64,000 bases of DNA from Pomphorhynchus laevis (GCA_012934845.2 WNNJ02000946.1:1-64000); one strand, 5' to 3'; counted from the first letter of the stretch, positions 44,805-58,445 are shown. The notes: generated from the sequence alone by a model not told the origin. A program made the numbers and translations.

Positions 44805-46740
44805 AAAAAAAATCTACATCCGAAATGGTTAGATGCGGAATTGCTTGCTCTAATTAAACACCGTGATAGATGATTTCATGCGTACAAAAAAGGGGAACTA
44901 TCTTTTGAACACTACTGTCACTGCAGGAATACGGTTTCTATTCTGAAAAAAAAAGAAAAAATGCAGTTTTATCTCAAATATATGCCGCTCCACTCATAAT
45001 AATCCTTGGGTGGCTTTCAAAAGCATACTTCCACGTTATATACACTCGACAGATTGTTCATACCTATTGACCGGCAATGGGTCAATCTTGACCTCCCAAA
45101 CTGATGTAGCTGCTTCTTTTATGGACTATTTCGCTATCAAAGAAGATAGAGTGTCGATCCACGATAGTATACTCCAAACTACACACAATGTACTTTACCT
45201 GGAGTAGTCATATCTAACATCGAATTTAGCGATGAAGATGTACTGCACGAGCTACTTAAATTATCCCGCAACGCCACGTCAGGTCCTAACCATATACATC
45301 CAATACTCTAAAAAGAATTGGCCCATGCAATATACGTTCCCTTAGATAAATATTTTTAGAAGATCACTGAACACAGATTATCTACCATCTGATAAATAGA
45401 CATCTGATAGACAAACAATAAGGCTTTTGTTTATCCAATTTTCAAGAAAGGCGATAAATCCCAGGTTCGCAACTACCGTCTCATCAGTCACATCTGTAGC
45501 TTGTAAGGTATTAGAAAAATTGATTCTTCGTCATCTTAGCGCTTTCGTTAAAGCTAACAATAGCCTCAGCCGCAGTCAGCATGGATTTAGGCCAAATCGC
45601 TCAACGGTAACGAACCTTGTAAAAACGAGAGCAAGCTGGGTGGATTCAATGAGGAATGCTGCTTTTAAAGTAGATGTGATATTTATAGACTTATCAAAAT
45701 CATTCGATAGAGTTATTCCCTATTTGCTAGTAAACAAATTATCTAATATTGGTGTACGGGGCTCTTTGTTACGCTGGATTCAATTATTCGTAAGCAACCG
45801 CTCGTTTGCAGTACGCATAAGCCATTATATTTCTGATTTAGCGCTCTTCAAAAAGACCTGGATTCCATAAATAAATGGTGTATATTCAATGGGCTGATAA
45901 TAAATACGACTAAATGTAGACATATGTGGATAGGCTCCCAAGATATTCGTTGCTCTTATAAAATTGGAAACATGTCGATTGATTCTACAGATAAAATCGA
46001 TGATTTAGGGGTATCGACGCTTAATACGCTCGATATGAGCGCTCACGTGAATAAAGTTTCGGCCAATTGCCGTCGTACTATTGGCATCATTAGACGATCT
46101 TTTGGATCACTAGAGGTATGTAGCTTCAGAATAATATACAAGGCGCTCATCGAATCTCGCATGCTCTACGCATCTCCCGCAGCGTATCCACATATGCGCA
46201 AGAACATTGTGGCTTACGAATCGATTCCCCGGTCGGCTACTCGTCTTGTTCCCGCTGTCAAAGACCTGCCGTTTGACCTGAAGTTAGAAATCCTAGGTGT
46301 TTCAACGGTTTGTGAAAATTTAATAAAAGCTGATCTTATGCTGGTATAGAGGGCAATTTAATCGCCCACTCATCCCCTCAACTTCATGTTTTGCCAACGC
46401 AACACCGAGCAGTTACGTGGACATCGACTTTTATAAAATTTAATAAATCGACTTATAAAATTTAATAAAAGCTGATCTTATGCTGGTATGGAGGGCAATT
46501 TAATCGCCCATTCATCCCCTCAACTTCATGTTTTGCCTACGCAACTCCGAGCAGTTACGTGGACATCGACTAACTTTAAGAAACTTTGGTCTTTGCTCAG
46601 ATGACGTCCTCTAGAAAAGAAGACTAATTCCGAGATTCCCCAGGTATCGCAGAGGCGTACCTGAGCTTTCTCACCTTATAACAGATGCTGGACCAGTTTC
46701 AGGGTTCATCTAGCTTTCTTCAGTACACTTTAAATTCAAT
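44805..46740 (+). mobile_element. CR1-like LINE RT fragment (plus)
   Basis: Degenerate copy starting in the linker (KWLDAELLALIKHRDR, 44815) and running through GNGSILTSQTDVAASFMDYF, ILRHLSAFVKANNSLSRSQH, GFRPNRSTVTNLVK, VIFIDLSKSFDRVIPYLLVN, IQLFVSNRSFAVRISHYISD; then a deletion that removes the YADD block near 45845, followed by NKWCIFNGLIINTTKCRHMW, DKIDDLGVSTLNTLDMSAHV and ASPAAYPHMRKNIVAYES. It is head to head with the second CR1-like LINE at 44.8 kb. The last part is tandemly duplicated (next entry). Confidence 0.85.
46313..46580 (+). repeat. Tandem duplication of about 115 bp inside the CR1 fragment
   Basis: AAATTTAATAAAAGCTGATC through GCAGTTACGTGGACATCGACT occurs at about 46315-46431 and 46455-46571, with an AATTTAATAAATCGACTTATA linker. 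Three or four differences by eye. Confidence 0.9.
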
Positions 46741-46762
46741 CAAGTTTGGTCCCGCCGACCAT

Positions 46763-47780
46763 TTAACCGTAATAGTACTCCCTAGGTATTTTACTCGATG
46801 TGCAAAGGAGGAAAAGTGGTCGATTGCTCAATATAGAATATAAGGCTGAAATTGCTAGTCTCTTAAAAATCTTTCTTAGTCGCAGGGGCACCATTAAATA
46901 CAACCATCTGCGATTTAGAAGAGTTGAGAATAAGATTGGACGTAGATAACTGGTATTTTCATCATAAAAAGAATCGGCTGATATCCGTGCAGAGAACAGG
47001 GCTGTGGTATCATCAGCATATACCACTAGATGTTGATCGCGTTTAAATGTCTTAAAGAGTACGATATAAGCAGCAAGATATAAGATAGGAGATAGTGGGC
47101 AACTTTGAGGCACGCCTATAATAGGGTAGAACTGACGAGCATCAGAACTGTCTTCATAAAATAACCGCTTGATGTAAAGCAGTATCTCCACCTGTTAACA
47201 ATTCTCGCAGGCGATCTGAGAGGACCTAAAAGAAGAAATAACGAAGGGAATGGAAATGCAGTCAAATGCAGTGGAAAAATCAAGAAAACAGCTACAGCAA
47301 GCTGATGACTGTTATCCTGACAAAATCGATGCATTTCATCAATAGCTGAATGAACCGAACGACTTCTTAAAAACCCATGAAAATCTGGAGGGATTAACTT
47401 ATGATTACTTAGATGGACGCGGATTCGACACGCATGCGCTTTTTCGTAGATGGAGATGAGTGAGTTTTGAATCGAAACGGGCCGCAGGTCTTTAGGGCAT
47501 TAGGTTATTTTTTTCTTATATAAAAATATTCTGTGGTTCATGTTGATGCCGGCAACATGGGATGGAGAGGCTAATAGCAGCGTAATGGCTACGTCCCTAT
47601 CAAAAGCTGACAAACCCGAGTGTATAGTGGCGTATGGGATCTGAAGGTGCCCGGAAGTGGACTCCAGGCATTCAGGATGTTGATAACCGATAAATTTCTG
47701 CTCCTAAAGTCACCCCTAGGCAAGATTGGTTGGGGAGATTGAGAGGTTCCATAATTATGAATCCTCCAAAACTTTGTCAA
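46763..47780 (-). pseudogene. Jockey-like LINE reverse transcriptase, partial and degenerate
   Basis: MEILLYIKRLFYE, IGVPQSCPLSPILYLAAYIV, HLVVYADDTTALFSARISAD (YADD intact), VPLRLRKIFKRLAI. Upstream (47400-47200) the first catalytic block survives only in shifted frames. The C-terminal part is missing. Confidence 0.75.
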
Positions 47781-48229
47781 GGCCTATGCTGCCAATCCAA
47801 CCAGATGTCATCTCCTTCCAGCAGACAAACTTCTCCTTCTTGAATAACTTCCATAAGGAAGACTGAGATAGATTAAGACGAGTAATGCTAGCCTTATATC
47901 TACTCAGCTGGAACCTATAAATAGAGCTCCAGTATTCTTTCGAGAGGGTCTGCCAGAGAGAAACAGAGAGATTGGGAAGTTAAACATTTTAGCTAGGACC
48001 TTAAGTTTGGTTGAAGTGAGATTGAATAAACGATTTTTATGGGTGGTAGAAAGTATCGCTGGAGTTTGCGAAGAGAGATAGGAATTAAATCGGGTTAGAC
48101 TCGCATTTCCTACGACTGGGAAGAGTCGGATCGCTGCCTGGAAGAAGGCTACTTTGATTGGATCAAAGTGAAACCTTCTTCTCAGCAGCGCGTCTTCCTC
48201 TAACCGCAAGCGAAGTAAGTCATGCGAAG

Positions 48230-48840
48230 TGGACTGTTGTTGGCGCGACTGCTCAATACAGGTAGGCTTTAGAAGCTACCTCTCGTGTAGCAGTAATATG
48301 TCGATGAGTGAATTTGTTCTTGTGCAATGAAAGGTAGGGGATTGTAGTTTATGCATAAGGTATACTTTCCTGGATCTGCGAAGTTCTGCATTAATCCAAC
48401 AACTAGTTCCGTCATTGAAGTCACCAAGTAACATGCCATAGCCGCTACCCAATATACGTTTCAGGAGGTCACGTTTTTTGTGAATCTCACACGGCCGAAT
48501 ATAGATATTGGCTATACTGATGCGTTTACCGTGTTTTTCAAGAGTGTTATCGCTTAACAAGACATGGCTGGACAAGAATAGTTTAATAAGATGAATGATC
48601 TTAAATGGTATTTAACTATAATTAAGGGACCTATAGAAGAAGAGTGAGGCGGGATTATGTACTGAGTAAAGTGGAAAGTTGTATGCTTTGGAAGAAATCG
48701 AGTAATGTCCTGGGGGCCGGATATATCTAGTTTCCTGAAGGACTATAACATCTGCATCTCGACCTGATAAAAGACTAAGGGCAGAAGCACCTTCTGAATT
48801 CCACTGAATGATGTTCAGTGTAAACGCACCGGAATTACTT
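48230..48840 (-). pseudogene. Jockey-like LINE endonuclease, degenerate
   Basis: NIIQWNSEGASALSLLSGRD and DVIVLQET (about 48820-48740), then SIANIYIRPCEIHKKRDLL, YGMLLGDFNDGTSCWINAEL, TRTNSLIDILLLHER. Matches the endonuclease at 9254-9996. 48209-47904 continues with EDALLRRRFHFDPIKVAFFQ into the linker. Confidence 0.8.
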
Positions 48841-49002
48841 ATTCAGAGGTGTCACTAGAAGGGACAACAGTACCCTCTAGTTAGTCCAGAGGGGGAAGGT
48901 TGCCCTTTCGGTCTCCGGCTCGAACAGCGGGATCATTGCCTACTCCTTTGCTGGTGTGGGAAACATCATCATTTCCTACTATGTTCCAGTTATCGTTCTT
49001 TC

Positions 49003-50093
49003 TCAGAAATTTGAAAGGTGCAGTTTTTGTAGATGAAGAACGTTGTTTGATTGTTTGACTTCGGGTGTTGCAACATTGTTCGTCTTCAAGACGGCGTCAG
49101 TTAGATTTTTTAAAAACATCGTGATGGACACCGTTTGTTTAGAGATTTTTATATCGATAATCTTCGTAATATCAGTAATATCCACCCCGGTGCCACTGGT
49201 GACCGCGTTATAATTATGATTGACAATATTGGAAGAACTAATGACTGCATCGGGCAGATATCACAACATATTTTTTTTGCAAGTCAAAGCCCAGTGCCCA
49301 GCTGTGGCACTGTTTACAGTGGGTATAGGTATACTCGTCTGTTAGTGAAAGTGAATCGCAGATTGTAACCGATTGAAATATCGCAGATAGCAGATTGAAA
49401 GGAATGCAACTGAAGTTGACCAGAAGACAGGCATTGTCTAAGCTAGTGTTCGCCAAAGCGATTGGCAGGGGTAATTATTTTTCCCCTTAATGAATCTTAA
49501 GTTGGAAAACTGAAATTTAGCTTGGAGTTCCTGAATGTATTTTCCTTTTAAGGAAGAAAGCAAATTGGATATTTTAATTGTAGCCTGGATGGGCTTGAAA
49601 CTTATGTTAGCTGAGTCTTTCAGATGTTGTTGGCCCCATTTGATGTAATCTTTCGCCAAGTCTTCAGACACGAAGGACATACGGTAACTAACTATCTTGG
49701 CGAAGTCTAATAAAATTTTATTTTTCGGAAATTTCATTATGTAACTCTTCAGGATGCAGTTAAAATGATTCATCGTGTCCATGAAGATAGTAGGTGTTAT
49801 GATTACCATATTGACTGATTTTTTATGAGAGGAAGATACTCAATGGATGATGTTTTCGACGAAATTAAATCATTAACTTGCATTTTTATAGAAAATTCAG
49901 CAATTTTGATCTCGTTTCTTGCGATTTTCTTCGATCCACCGGTACTTAATTCACTGTGCGTAATGCGAACAAAAAAGGATGCGGATATGATTACTACTTT
50001 TATTTCCGCCATCCTCATCTCATTCTCATGCGTATTAAACGTACTCTCTTTTGGCGAAATCAACTCTAGCCATTTTCTAACTGTAAATCTCAT
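49003..50093 (-). pseudogene. Jockey-like LINE ORF1 (gag-like), degenerate
   Basis: Blocks: FSIKMQVNDLISSKTSSIEY; MNHFNCILKSYIMKFPKNKI, VSEDLAKDYIKWGQQHL, FKPIQATIKISNLLSSLKGK, ELQAKFQFSNLRFIKGKNNY (compare LKPIQATLKMNNFPSFLE and LKKIFKLSSVRPL at 8.4 kb); then HCKQCHSWALGF near 49320, a zinc-knuckle remnant. Several frame changes. Confidence 0.7.
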
Positions 50094-50149
50094 TGCAAAA
50101 TCTTAAACTCAACTCTTTCATGACAATCTACCACTTGTAACATAAATCC

Positions 50150-51490
50150 TGATGAATTTTCTTTTTATCTGCAATCTAAGCTATCTGATTTACTTTCCCT
50201 TCTACCCATATGCCCCTTGTATTCTCTCTTCTCTTTTAATACTTCCCTCCCAGAGCTATTCCACCGTCTTACCGTTTCGTCTGATAAAGTTTCTTCGGTT
50301 CTTCGGTCATTATTTAATAAAACCACTCCTTCTGACCCAATTCTCACTCATTTGCTTAAAACTATTTTCTCATCCATATCACCCTTCTAAACCACATTGT
50401 TTAACTTGTCTATCCGTAACCGCACATTTCATTCCAACTGGAAATGTACTACTGTTCGTCCTTTCCTCAAAAAGCAATTTCTTGACCCCTCCCTATCATC
50501 TTCGTACCGTCCTATCTCACTTCTCCCAACTCTCTAAACTTCTTGAGCGTCCCATTATAATGCAAGTTAAAGCATATATATCTCCTCGAAATTATTTCCT
50601 CCCTTCCAATCGCATTTTGCTCTAATCACTCTACTGAAATTGCCTGTCTTAAAGTTTATAACGACTTACTCATCTCGCGCGATCAAAAATTATGTAGTGT
50701 CATAATTTCTCTTGATTTATCATCTGCTTTCGACATTGTCGATCACTCGATTTGCTTTAATCTCTTCTCGGTGACTTGTCTTCGATTTTCTATTCATGTT
50801 ATGCAATATGCTGATGACATTCTCATCTATGCTCACGCACCTGCTTATCGTATTCATGCTCTTAATGTTTCTGATTCTAACAGTATTGCCTCAATTTCCA
50901 ATCATCATTCGTTCCGTCGTTTTTTTTCGAATCCTGATAAATCCAAAATAATGTGGATCGTTCCTTGACCCCTCGGCTTAGAGTCTATTTTCCAACTCAC
51001 CTAAATCCAATCTTCTTCCCTTACAACACATTGTAAACGCAGTTGTCCGGATTATCCTCCTTTCTCGTCGTCTTGATCTTACATCCCACCATCTTGCTTC
51101 TCTCGGTTTGCCTACCATTTATTGTCCTGTTCAAATTCGTCTTCTCATTGCTTTCCGCCTTGTAACTTTTCATACCCCTTCATTTCTCAACCTTTTTTGA
51201 TAATTCTCGTCATGTTTACTGTTCCTTGCGTACACGTAATTACCTTCTTTTGATATCTCAAACTAATCTACCTTATTTGGTTTCCACTACTTCCTGGTTG
51301 CTGCTTATTTATCGTAAAATCATATGCCGATTCAAGCACGCCAATCAACCTATTTGCCTGCTTCAAACGCCCAATTCGATCCCATTTAAGCAATTTAAAC
51401 AACTTATTTGCTTGACTTTTTCATTTTTTGTTTGTTAGTGAACTTGTAAGATTGCAGCTGGCTCTAAGTTGCCACGTAAAATAAATAAAT
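50150..51490 (+). mobile_element. L2-like LINE fragment (plus)
   Basis: Codons in shifting frames: LSQLSKLLERPIIMQ-like start of RT, VIISLDLSSAFDIVDHSI (50700), VMQYADDILIYAHAPAYRIH (50800; YADD intact), NPDKSKIMWIVP, then the C-terminal half to about 51420 and a 3' end AAGTTGCCACGTAAAATAAATAAAT (51466-51490). Same family as the minus copies at 30.8 and 61.5 kb, but the terminal hairpin has eroded. Confidence 0.8.
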
Positions 51491-51639
51491 ATATAATTAA
51501 CAAAAGTCGCTAGATGCTGGTCGATTTAGTATTAAGCTGGCACCCATTGCCAATTAGCGTCTTCGTAAAGCGGCCAAGGCAACGTGTGTTCGACATTAGT
51601 CGATCAACGGCTAAATAATTGACCGGCTTGCAACTGTTG

Positions 51640-53862
51640 TGTGTGCGTTTGCTCCCAACATTATCTCGGAATACGCAGTCTTCGTGAAAGATTTTCAGGC
51701 TCTGCTTGATAGTACTCCTGTGGGAGATTTCCTCGTTCTATTGGGTTAATTCAATGCTAATGTTGATATCAATAGTAACACAAGGAATGGAGTGTTGGGG
51801 AGGAACGGACTTTTTGATCTGAATGCGAGTGATGTTGAATTATTGCACTTTTGATCTCGTAACAATTTGTGAATAACCAACGCCATGCTTGAACATAAGG
51901 ATATCCATAGATGCACATGGTATCAGGATTCTCTCAGTCAAAGATCACTGATCGATTTTGTAATCGTTTTATCTGATCTGTTACGTTATGTACTGGACAC
52001 TCATGCGAAAACACGGACTGATATTTTAACTCATAAGTACCTTATAATAAATAAGCTTCGATGGCAGAATCGGATGCTAGACAAGCCTGGCAAACCCAAA
52101 CGTTGTACGGGGCGCGCTGGTAGCGTCTAGTAGATGTTTATGCAAAAATACGTCTTTCAGGTTGCATCCAGGAGGACTTCTTTCGGTTACCAGAACAGGT
52201 GAACAACATTGATCAGGAATGGAATATGTTCAGATCCTCGCTTGCCATAGCAGCTGTGAAAAGTTGTGGCTCAAAGGCCTTAGGTGGTTATCGCGGAGTG
52301 AATCCTCGAATTGCTTAGTGTACACCAACAGTTAAAGGTTTCGTCCAACAGAAGAAGGCTGATTATAAGGCAACTTTGTCTGATAAATCAGTGGAAGCTG
52401 TAGACAAATATCGAAGGGCAAAGAGAGCTTCAGCTCGGGCAGTTACCGAAGCGAAGAAGACGTCTTGGGAAAAGTTTGGAGAGCACTTAGAACTTGATTA
52501 TAAGTAAGCTTCTAAGATGTTCTGGAGGACGATCAAGAACCTTCGTGTTTGAAAGCAGAGAACTCCTCAAAATGTCTATGACAACAGGCTGTCTATGCTA
52601 ACCAAAATTAAAGAAATTCTTGGTTGTTGGAAATCGCATTTTAGGAGTCTACTTAATCCGGTGGATATGCCTTCTCCTGTAGAAGTAGATCATTTAGAAC
52701 CAACGAAAGAACTCATATCTATGGGACAGAGAGAGTTTATAGGATACGTCTATATGATCACATATATAGGATACCGCCTATAGTTGAGGGACAGTTGCAA
52801 GATGAGCAACGCGGCTTTTGTCCAAGTCGTGGACTATGGATAAGCTTTTTTACTCTATCAATTATTTTCGAACGGTCTTGGGAATTTGCTCAACTGGTCT
52901 ACATGTGCTTTGTTGATTTGGGAAGGCGTTTGACCGAGTTCCGCGATAGAGGTTGTGGGAGGTACTAATGGAGTATGGAGTACCACACCATCTTCGGGTA
53001 GCTGTTGATTCTCTGTATTTAAAAAGTATGAGTTGTCTTCGTGTTCTAGGTTGAAGTCTGAATCTTTTCAAGTAGGCGTTGGGCTTCGTCAGGGTTGTAC
53101 TTTGTCTCCAATTTTGTTCTTTGTTTACATGAACAAAATTAAGAGACTGGCTGTTCTGTCTGATGTCGGTTTTCAGTTCGGTGCAATCCGGATACCATAT
53201 CTGCCTTTTGCACATGATGTTCTTCTGTATGCTTATTGTCCTGAGGACTTACAATGCCGACTAGATCGATTTACTATGGAATGTCATGCAGTATGTATTT
53301 TGGTTAGTACCTCTAAGACCGTCTCTATGTGTTCGTCTCGGATTCAGGTGTTAATGTCAACTTGGATTGGGGAAATGATTCTTCCTGATGTGGAGGACAT
53401 TAAGTATCTTGGGGTATTGTTATCGAAGGACGGAAGGAACATCAGAGATATTAATAAGCGGATCTGTTTAGCTAACGCAGCAATGCGTTATTTATACAGG
53501 TATGTAGTGGGGGAAGCGGGACTTGAGTCTTCAGGCGAAGCTTTCGGCTTACAGTGCAATCTTTGTTACTATCTTAACCCATGGTCATGAGCTTTGGGTT
53601 ATGACCGAAAGTATAATATCTCTGATACAGGCGACTGAAATTAGGTTCTTTCGCGGTGGCCAGTCTTAGCTTTAGCGATAAGATTAGGAATTCGGTCATT
53701 CAGAATAAACTCGGAGTAGTCGCTGATTCTCCGCATTGAAGAAGGCCAGTTGAGGTGGCTAGTGTACGTTCTTAGGACGTCTAGGTATCACCTTCATTAA
53801 AGCGTTTTCGAGGCCGGACTCTCTGGAAAGAGATCGAGGTAGACCTCGATATCGGTTGAGAT
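51640..53862 (+). mobile_element. LINE (plus) with EN and RT, interrupted by an LTR element
   Basis: Endonuclease remnants: DSTPVGDFLVLLG followed by FNANVD, LDKHRCTWYQDSL-like block (51890-51950), SLIDFVIVLSDLL. RT: LMEYGVPHHLRV, SFQVGVGLRQGCTLSPILFF, YLPFAHDVLLYAYCPEDLQC (FADD changed to FAHD), ILVSTSKTVSMCSS, VEDIKYLGVLLSKDGRNIRD, THGHELWVMTES (frame shifted). This is the family whose RT reads LRQGC.LSPLLF, ISTSK.EAM, YLGVLF.S.GR, YGHELWVMTER, RGRP..RWRD. At 53862 it is cut by the LTR element and continues at 58669. Confidence 0.82.
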
Positions 53863-53863
53863 T

Positions 53864-54085
53864 TGTCATGACCACAATTATTAAACGCCAAACATTTAAA
53901 GTAGTTTTTCTGTCAAAAAGCACAACCGTTTCACTATTATAGGGTTCACAATAGTGTACAGATTTCCGGCACCTTTCATCACCAGTTTCTATACGAGCAT
54001 GGATTCATTCACACTTTAATGTCCAGCGGCATATTTTATCCTAAGCGGCTACTCGTTCAATGAGTTGCGTACAGCTGCTGCCACA
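53864..54085 (-). repeat. 3' LTR of the Gypsy-type fossil
   Basis: 222 bp, minus-strand ends TGTGGCAGCAG ... GTCATGACA (TG...CA). Matches 58446-58668. Confidence 0.92.
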
Positions 54086-57000
54086 TCCCTCTTTTCCCTG
54101 TCAACTGTGAGTTCATCATATCTTACAGGGGCTTTTCTAGTCCGGTAGCTCCTTCGTAACACATTTTCCTGATTAGCTGGTTCCTTGGTCAACGGTGCAA
54201 TCACATTGTGTCCCCCTTCTGGTCGGTTCTTTACAACATCATCTACTTCAGGAATTTGCGATCGACGTAGATCATCGACATGTCTTCGTCTCAGCTCACC
54301 TTCTTCTGTGGATACTACATATGAACCCAAACCTATTCTATCAGCTAAACGTCCATGATTCCATTCTCATGTCCGTGGATTTCGTATCTAAACTGATTGT
54401 TTATTCTCTAGCCAGCGAAGTTTAGCGCTTTGGTCATGACGTTACTTTTGCTTCTCGCGGTTTCGTTTAACTGATGATTCAACAGTTGATCTGAAACGAT
54501 CCCATATAGTCTGCAGTCTTCTCCCAAATATTAATTCAGAAGGACAACTTCCTGTGCTGGAATGCGGAGTATTTCTATAGGTCATAAGGAATTGCAAAAT
54601 TAATAGAGACCAAGGGACACTTTTGCTAAACAACTCACATCTTCTTTTGAATGTTCCTATAAATCTTTCAACCAGACCATTAGTCTGGGGATGATACGGA
54701 GAGGATATGATATGTCGTATTCCGTTTGTGTTGCAAAAAGTATGAAATTCGCTTGATTTAAATGGTGGCCCATTGTCGGATACTATTTCTTCAGTGATTC
54801 CAAATCGAGCAAACATCTCTCTCAATTTCCGACTTGTTTCATTTGCGTATGTATTACGAACTTCTACGATTTCTGGCCATTGACTGTACCCGTCAATTAC
54901 TGCAAGATACATTTGTCCTCCAATTGGTCCAGCGAAATCAACATGTAACCGCATCCATGATATGCTTGGAATATCCTATTGATTTAATGGCTGATGTGCT
55001 AGTGCCGGTCGATGTGTTTGACAGAAGGAACACCCCCTCACAAAATGATCAATGTCGTTACTTATGGTAAGCCACCAACAATAATAGCGTGTGAGATTCT
55101 TCATAGATGAAACTCCGGGATGCCCGCTATGCAAAGTCTCTAATGCTTTAGTTCTCAAGCTTTTCGGGATTATGATGCGTTGCAACCATAACAAAATGTC
55201 GTTCTCGTATGATAATTCATTATATCTAGAATAGTATGTTGAGGTGATTTAATCCATCTGTTTTGACCATCCGCTTTCTTTGTATTTCTTTATTCGAAGA
55301 ATTTCATCGTCATGTGCACTTTCTTTTTTGATTTAATCGGGCTTCAAGTTGATCTTAGATGCATTATGATCCTGAATGAGATGTATTTCCCTATCGTTAG
55401 AAGTCTCATTGTCGTTGTCTATCGGTAATCTTGATAACATGTCAGCGATAGAATTTTCTTTTCCTGACAAATACTTGAGTGTGTAAGAATATTGAGATCT
55501 TATCAATGCCCACCTAACCAAACGCTGATTAGTTATTTTATTTAGAGTGCGTGTACTTTTAAATATATATTTCAGCGGTTTATGATCTGTCCACATAGTA
55601 AATTGTCTACCTGCAATATATTTGTGAAATTTGTTTACGGCGAATATGATGGCGAGACTCTCCTTTTCAATTTGTGAATAGTTCTGATAGTTTGATTTGA
55701 AAATTCTCGAGGCGTACGCTACTGGTCTTCAATCATTGTTATTGTCTTCTTGAAGCAATACCGCGCCAATGCCCTTTTCACTTGCGTCGCATGCTAAATG
55801 AATGATTATATGCATGTCAAAGTTTTTCAAAATTCGCGCATCCATTAATGCTTGCTTAATTTCGGGAAAACATGTATTATGAGTATCCGTCCAGTTCCAG
55901 CTAGATTTTCGTCCACTAAGCGCGTATAATAACTTACACTTGGGTTGCAAATTTGGAATGTATCTGTCCAAATAGTTTACAGCACCTAAGAATGATCGTA
56001 GTTCAGTCTTCGTTGTTGGAATTGGCATTCTTTGAATAGCTTCAATTTTTGCGGGACATGCTTGAATCGTATCCTTATACAATTTGTGTCCCAGGAATTC
56101 AACTTCTTGTAGAAATTTACATTTATCGCGTTTAACCTTTAATCCTGTTCTATATAACCGATTTTACGACTAATACCTCTCTAAAGTTTTCCATATGTTC
56201 CTGAATTGTCGTGCCTGTCACCACGATGTCATCCAAATACGCAGCTACCTTCGGAAGATTCTGCAATACTACATCAATGTAACGTTGAAATACAACGGCA
56301 TTGGTATTAATACCGAATGGCATCCTTTTATATCGAAAATATCACATGGGCATATATATTGTGAGATATTTTAGTGATTCTCGTTCGAATCCGAGCTGAA
56401 GATACGCATCTTTTATATCTAAGATTGAATATAATTCACCGCCTGATATCTTCGCCATAACCTCATCAAATGTAGTTAAGATGTACGTATCCAGTCGTAA
56501 ATTCGGATTTATTGTAACTCGGAAGTTGCCACAAATACGAACCGAGCCATCTGGTTTACGAGCAATCACAACAGGTGCAGCCCAATCTACATGTTCATGC
56601 GCTGTATCTATCTGTTCTATAATTACTAGTTTCAGTTGCCTATTAAATTCTGTCTCAATTGCTTCACGCATAGCAAAAGGAACCCGGCGACTTCCGCGAC
56701 ACTGCGGAATTGCATCACAATTCAAAGTTAACTTGACCTCAAAATTTTTTACGCAAGTGGTGCTAGGCTCAAATAATCCGGAATAACAGTCTAATAAATC
56801 TCGAATTTTATCGTCATTGTTCAAAGTGGACTTATCAGTTCTATCGATTCTAACTGTTTCGAATTGTACTCTAAGGAATCTGCATGATTAATAAAATTAG
56901 GCCACTCTATATTAAAGACACTTATCCACGTTCTGCCGAAAAGAGGTTGACCCGCTGTATCCAATACAGTTGCCCATAACATCTGTGACCGTTCGTTGAG

Positions 57001-57774
57001 AGTTGCCATAACTTTAACTGATCCGATAGCGTCTAGAACATGCCCGCCATATGTTTTCAGGGCATGTGATGGATATAACCTAGGTTTCCCTATCTCAGAC
57101 CAAATACGTTTCGGAAGTATTGAAACACTTGCGCCTGTGTCGAATTCCATGTTGATGAGCTTATTATTAATAATCAGCTTTATTATAGGTACGACTTTAT
57201 CGATTCTGATCGTATTTAAAGCATTTAATTGCGACATTTAATTCGTTTCCACCCAGCGAATTTCGTTCCTGTTGAATGCCGATTCTTTACTTCGACAACA
57301 TACACGAAAGTGACCCCTTCAGCTACAGCGTAAACAATTCTTATTTCTTGCTGGACACACTAGCTGACCATCATGACGTCTTTCACATCGTGGACATGTA
57401 TCTCTCTATATTGGTCTTGACTGATTTCTATAAAAAGACCTGGGTTGAATATCGGCATTCTTTCTAAGTGCGTTGATCTCTTATGTTTCTTGCTTGATGC
57501 GAAGTGCTTCAACTTGTCCTTCTTGATCCTTGGATGACATTATTCTATGACTACTCTGAATTAACTCATGAGTATTGCATACTCTCAAAACTTCATCAAG
57601 CAAAGGGGAATCCATCTGAAGTAAAGAGTTTCGGACGCTTGAATGTGGTGTATTCATAACAATATTATCGTTTATCCGATCGTCGATTGCCTGCTTCTCA
57701 GTGACAATCGTCTGTTTGTAGAAGTGGCAGTTACGTGCCTCCTCTTTTAATCTGGCCAACCATTCACTATCAAA

Positions 57775-57990
57775 TCAGCTAACTGAGTCTACGTATTTAA
57801 ATATAATTATAAAATAAACAAAACATAATAATGCTAAATCAAAATTTAATAATTAAATAATAAAATAAATAATTGTTTTTAGATTTTTTATAATTTAAAT
57901 CAAGTTAAAATAAAAAATTGAAATTTAAAATAAACGTCATTTTTATGAATTGACTAATAAATAACAGACGTTGTATCATAATAAGAATTA
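57775..57990. repeat. AT-rich insertion inside the LTR fossil
   Basis: About 215 bp of almost pure A/T (AAATTTAATAATTAAATAATA type) between two gag blocks, quite unlike the surrounding element. Its boundaries and origin are unclear; no inverted repeats or target duplication recognised. Confidence 0.5.
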
Positions 57991-58445
57991 GATGTCATCA
58001 GGAGGAACTGCTATGCTATCATGTTTCGGCCCCCTAACTCATTTTCATTCATTGTACATTGCATGAAATCATACCGTGAGGTTATTGCATGGGTAGGTTT
58101 CACAAAATGTTCCGCGGGTAATTGTAGTATCTGGGCGAATGACACATCCTCTATAGTCTGACCTGCATTCAATTGATTTATCATTTGATAGGTTTCAGGA
58201 CCTACCCAAGAAAGCAAGAATTGTTTCTTTTGTACGTCCTTCTCAACACCTTGCGATTTAAAGTGGTGTTCAAGTTGCTCGGTATAATCCGACCATGATT
58301 CGATGTTCTTTGTAAATTGTCTATAGACTGAGATCGGACTATGTTCTGCACCCGTAGTTGTTCCACTGCTTTGTCCGATAAGCCGTTCTAGCAGCCGATT
58401 TTGATGCTGCAGAATGTTTTTGAGTGAAACATACTCGTCGCCAGT

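Larger units (their letters stand above)
40440..44815 (-). mobile_element. Nearly intact CR1-like LINE, second lineage (minus)
   Basis: Leader (44572-44800), ORF1 (44571-43411), ORF2 (43531-40541) and 3' UTR ending in TTAATAATAATAATAATAAT (about 40457-40476). ORF2 keeps one frame throughout, with a single internal stop. Its protein differs strongly from the plus-strand element (roughly half the residues in the RT core), yet leader blocks and the ORF1/ORF2 overlap are shared. Confidence 0.88.
46745..50106 (-). mobile_element. Jockey-like LINE (minus), ORF1, EN and part of RT
   Basis: Same family as 7901-10013. Right to left: ORF1 50093-49000, endonuclease 48830-48240, RT 47780-46763. 3' end missing or unrecognised at 46745. 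Many frame breaks; old. Confidence 0.82.
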
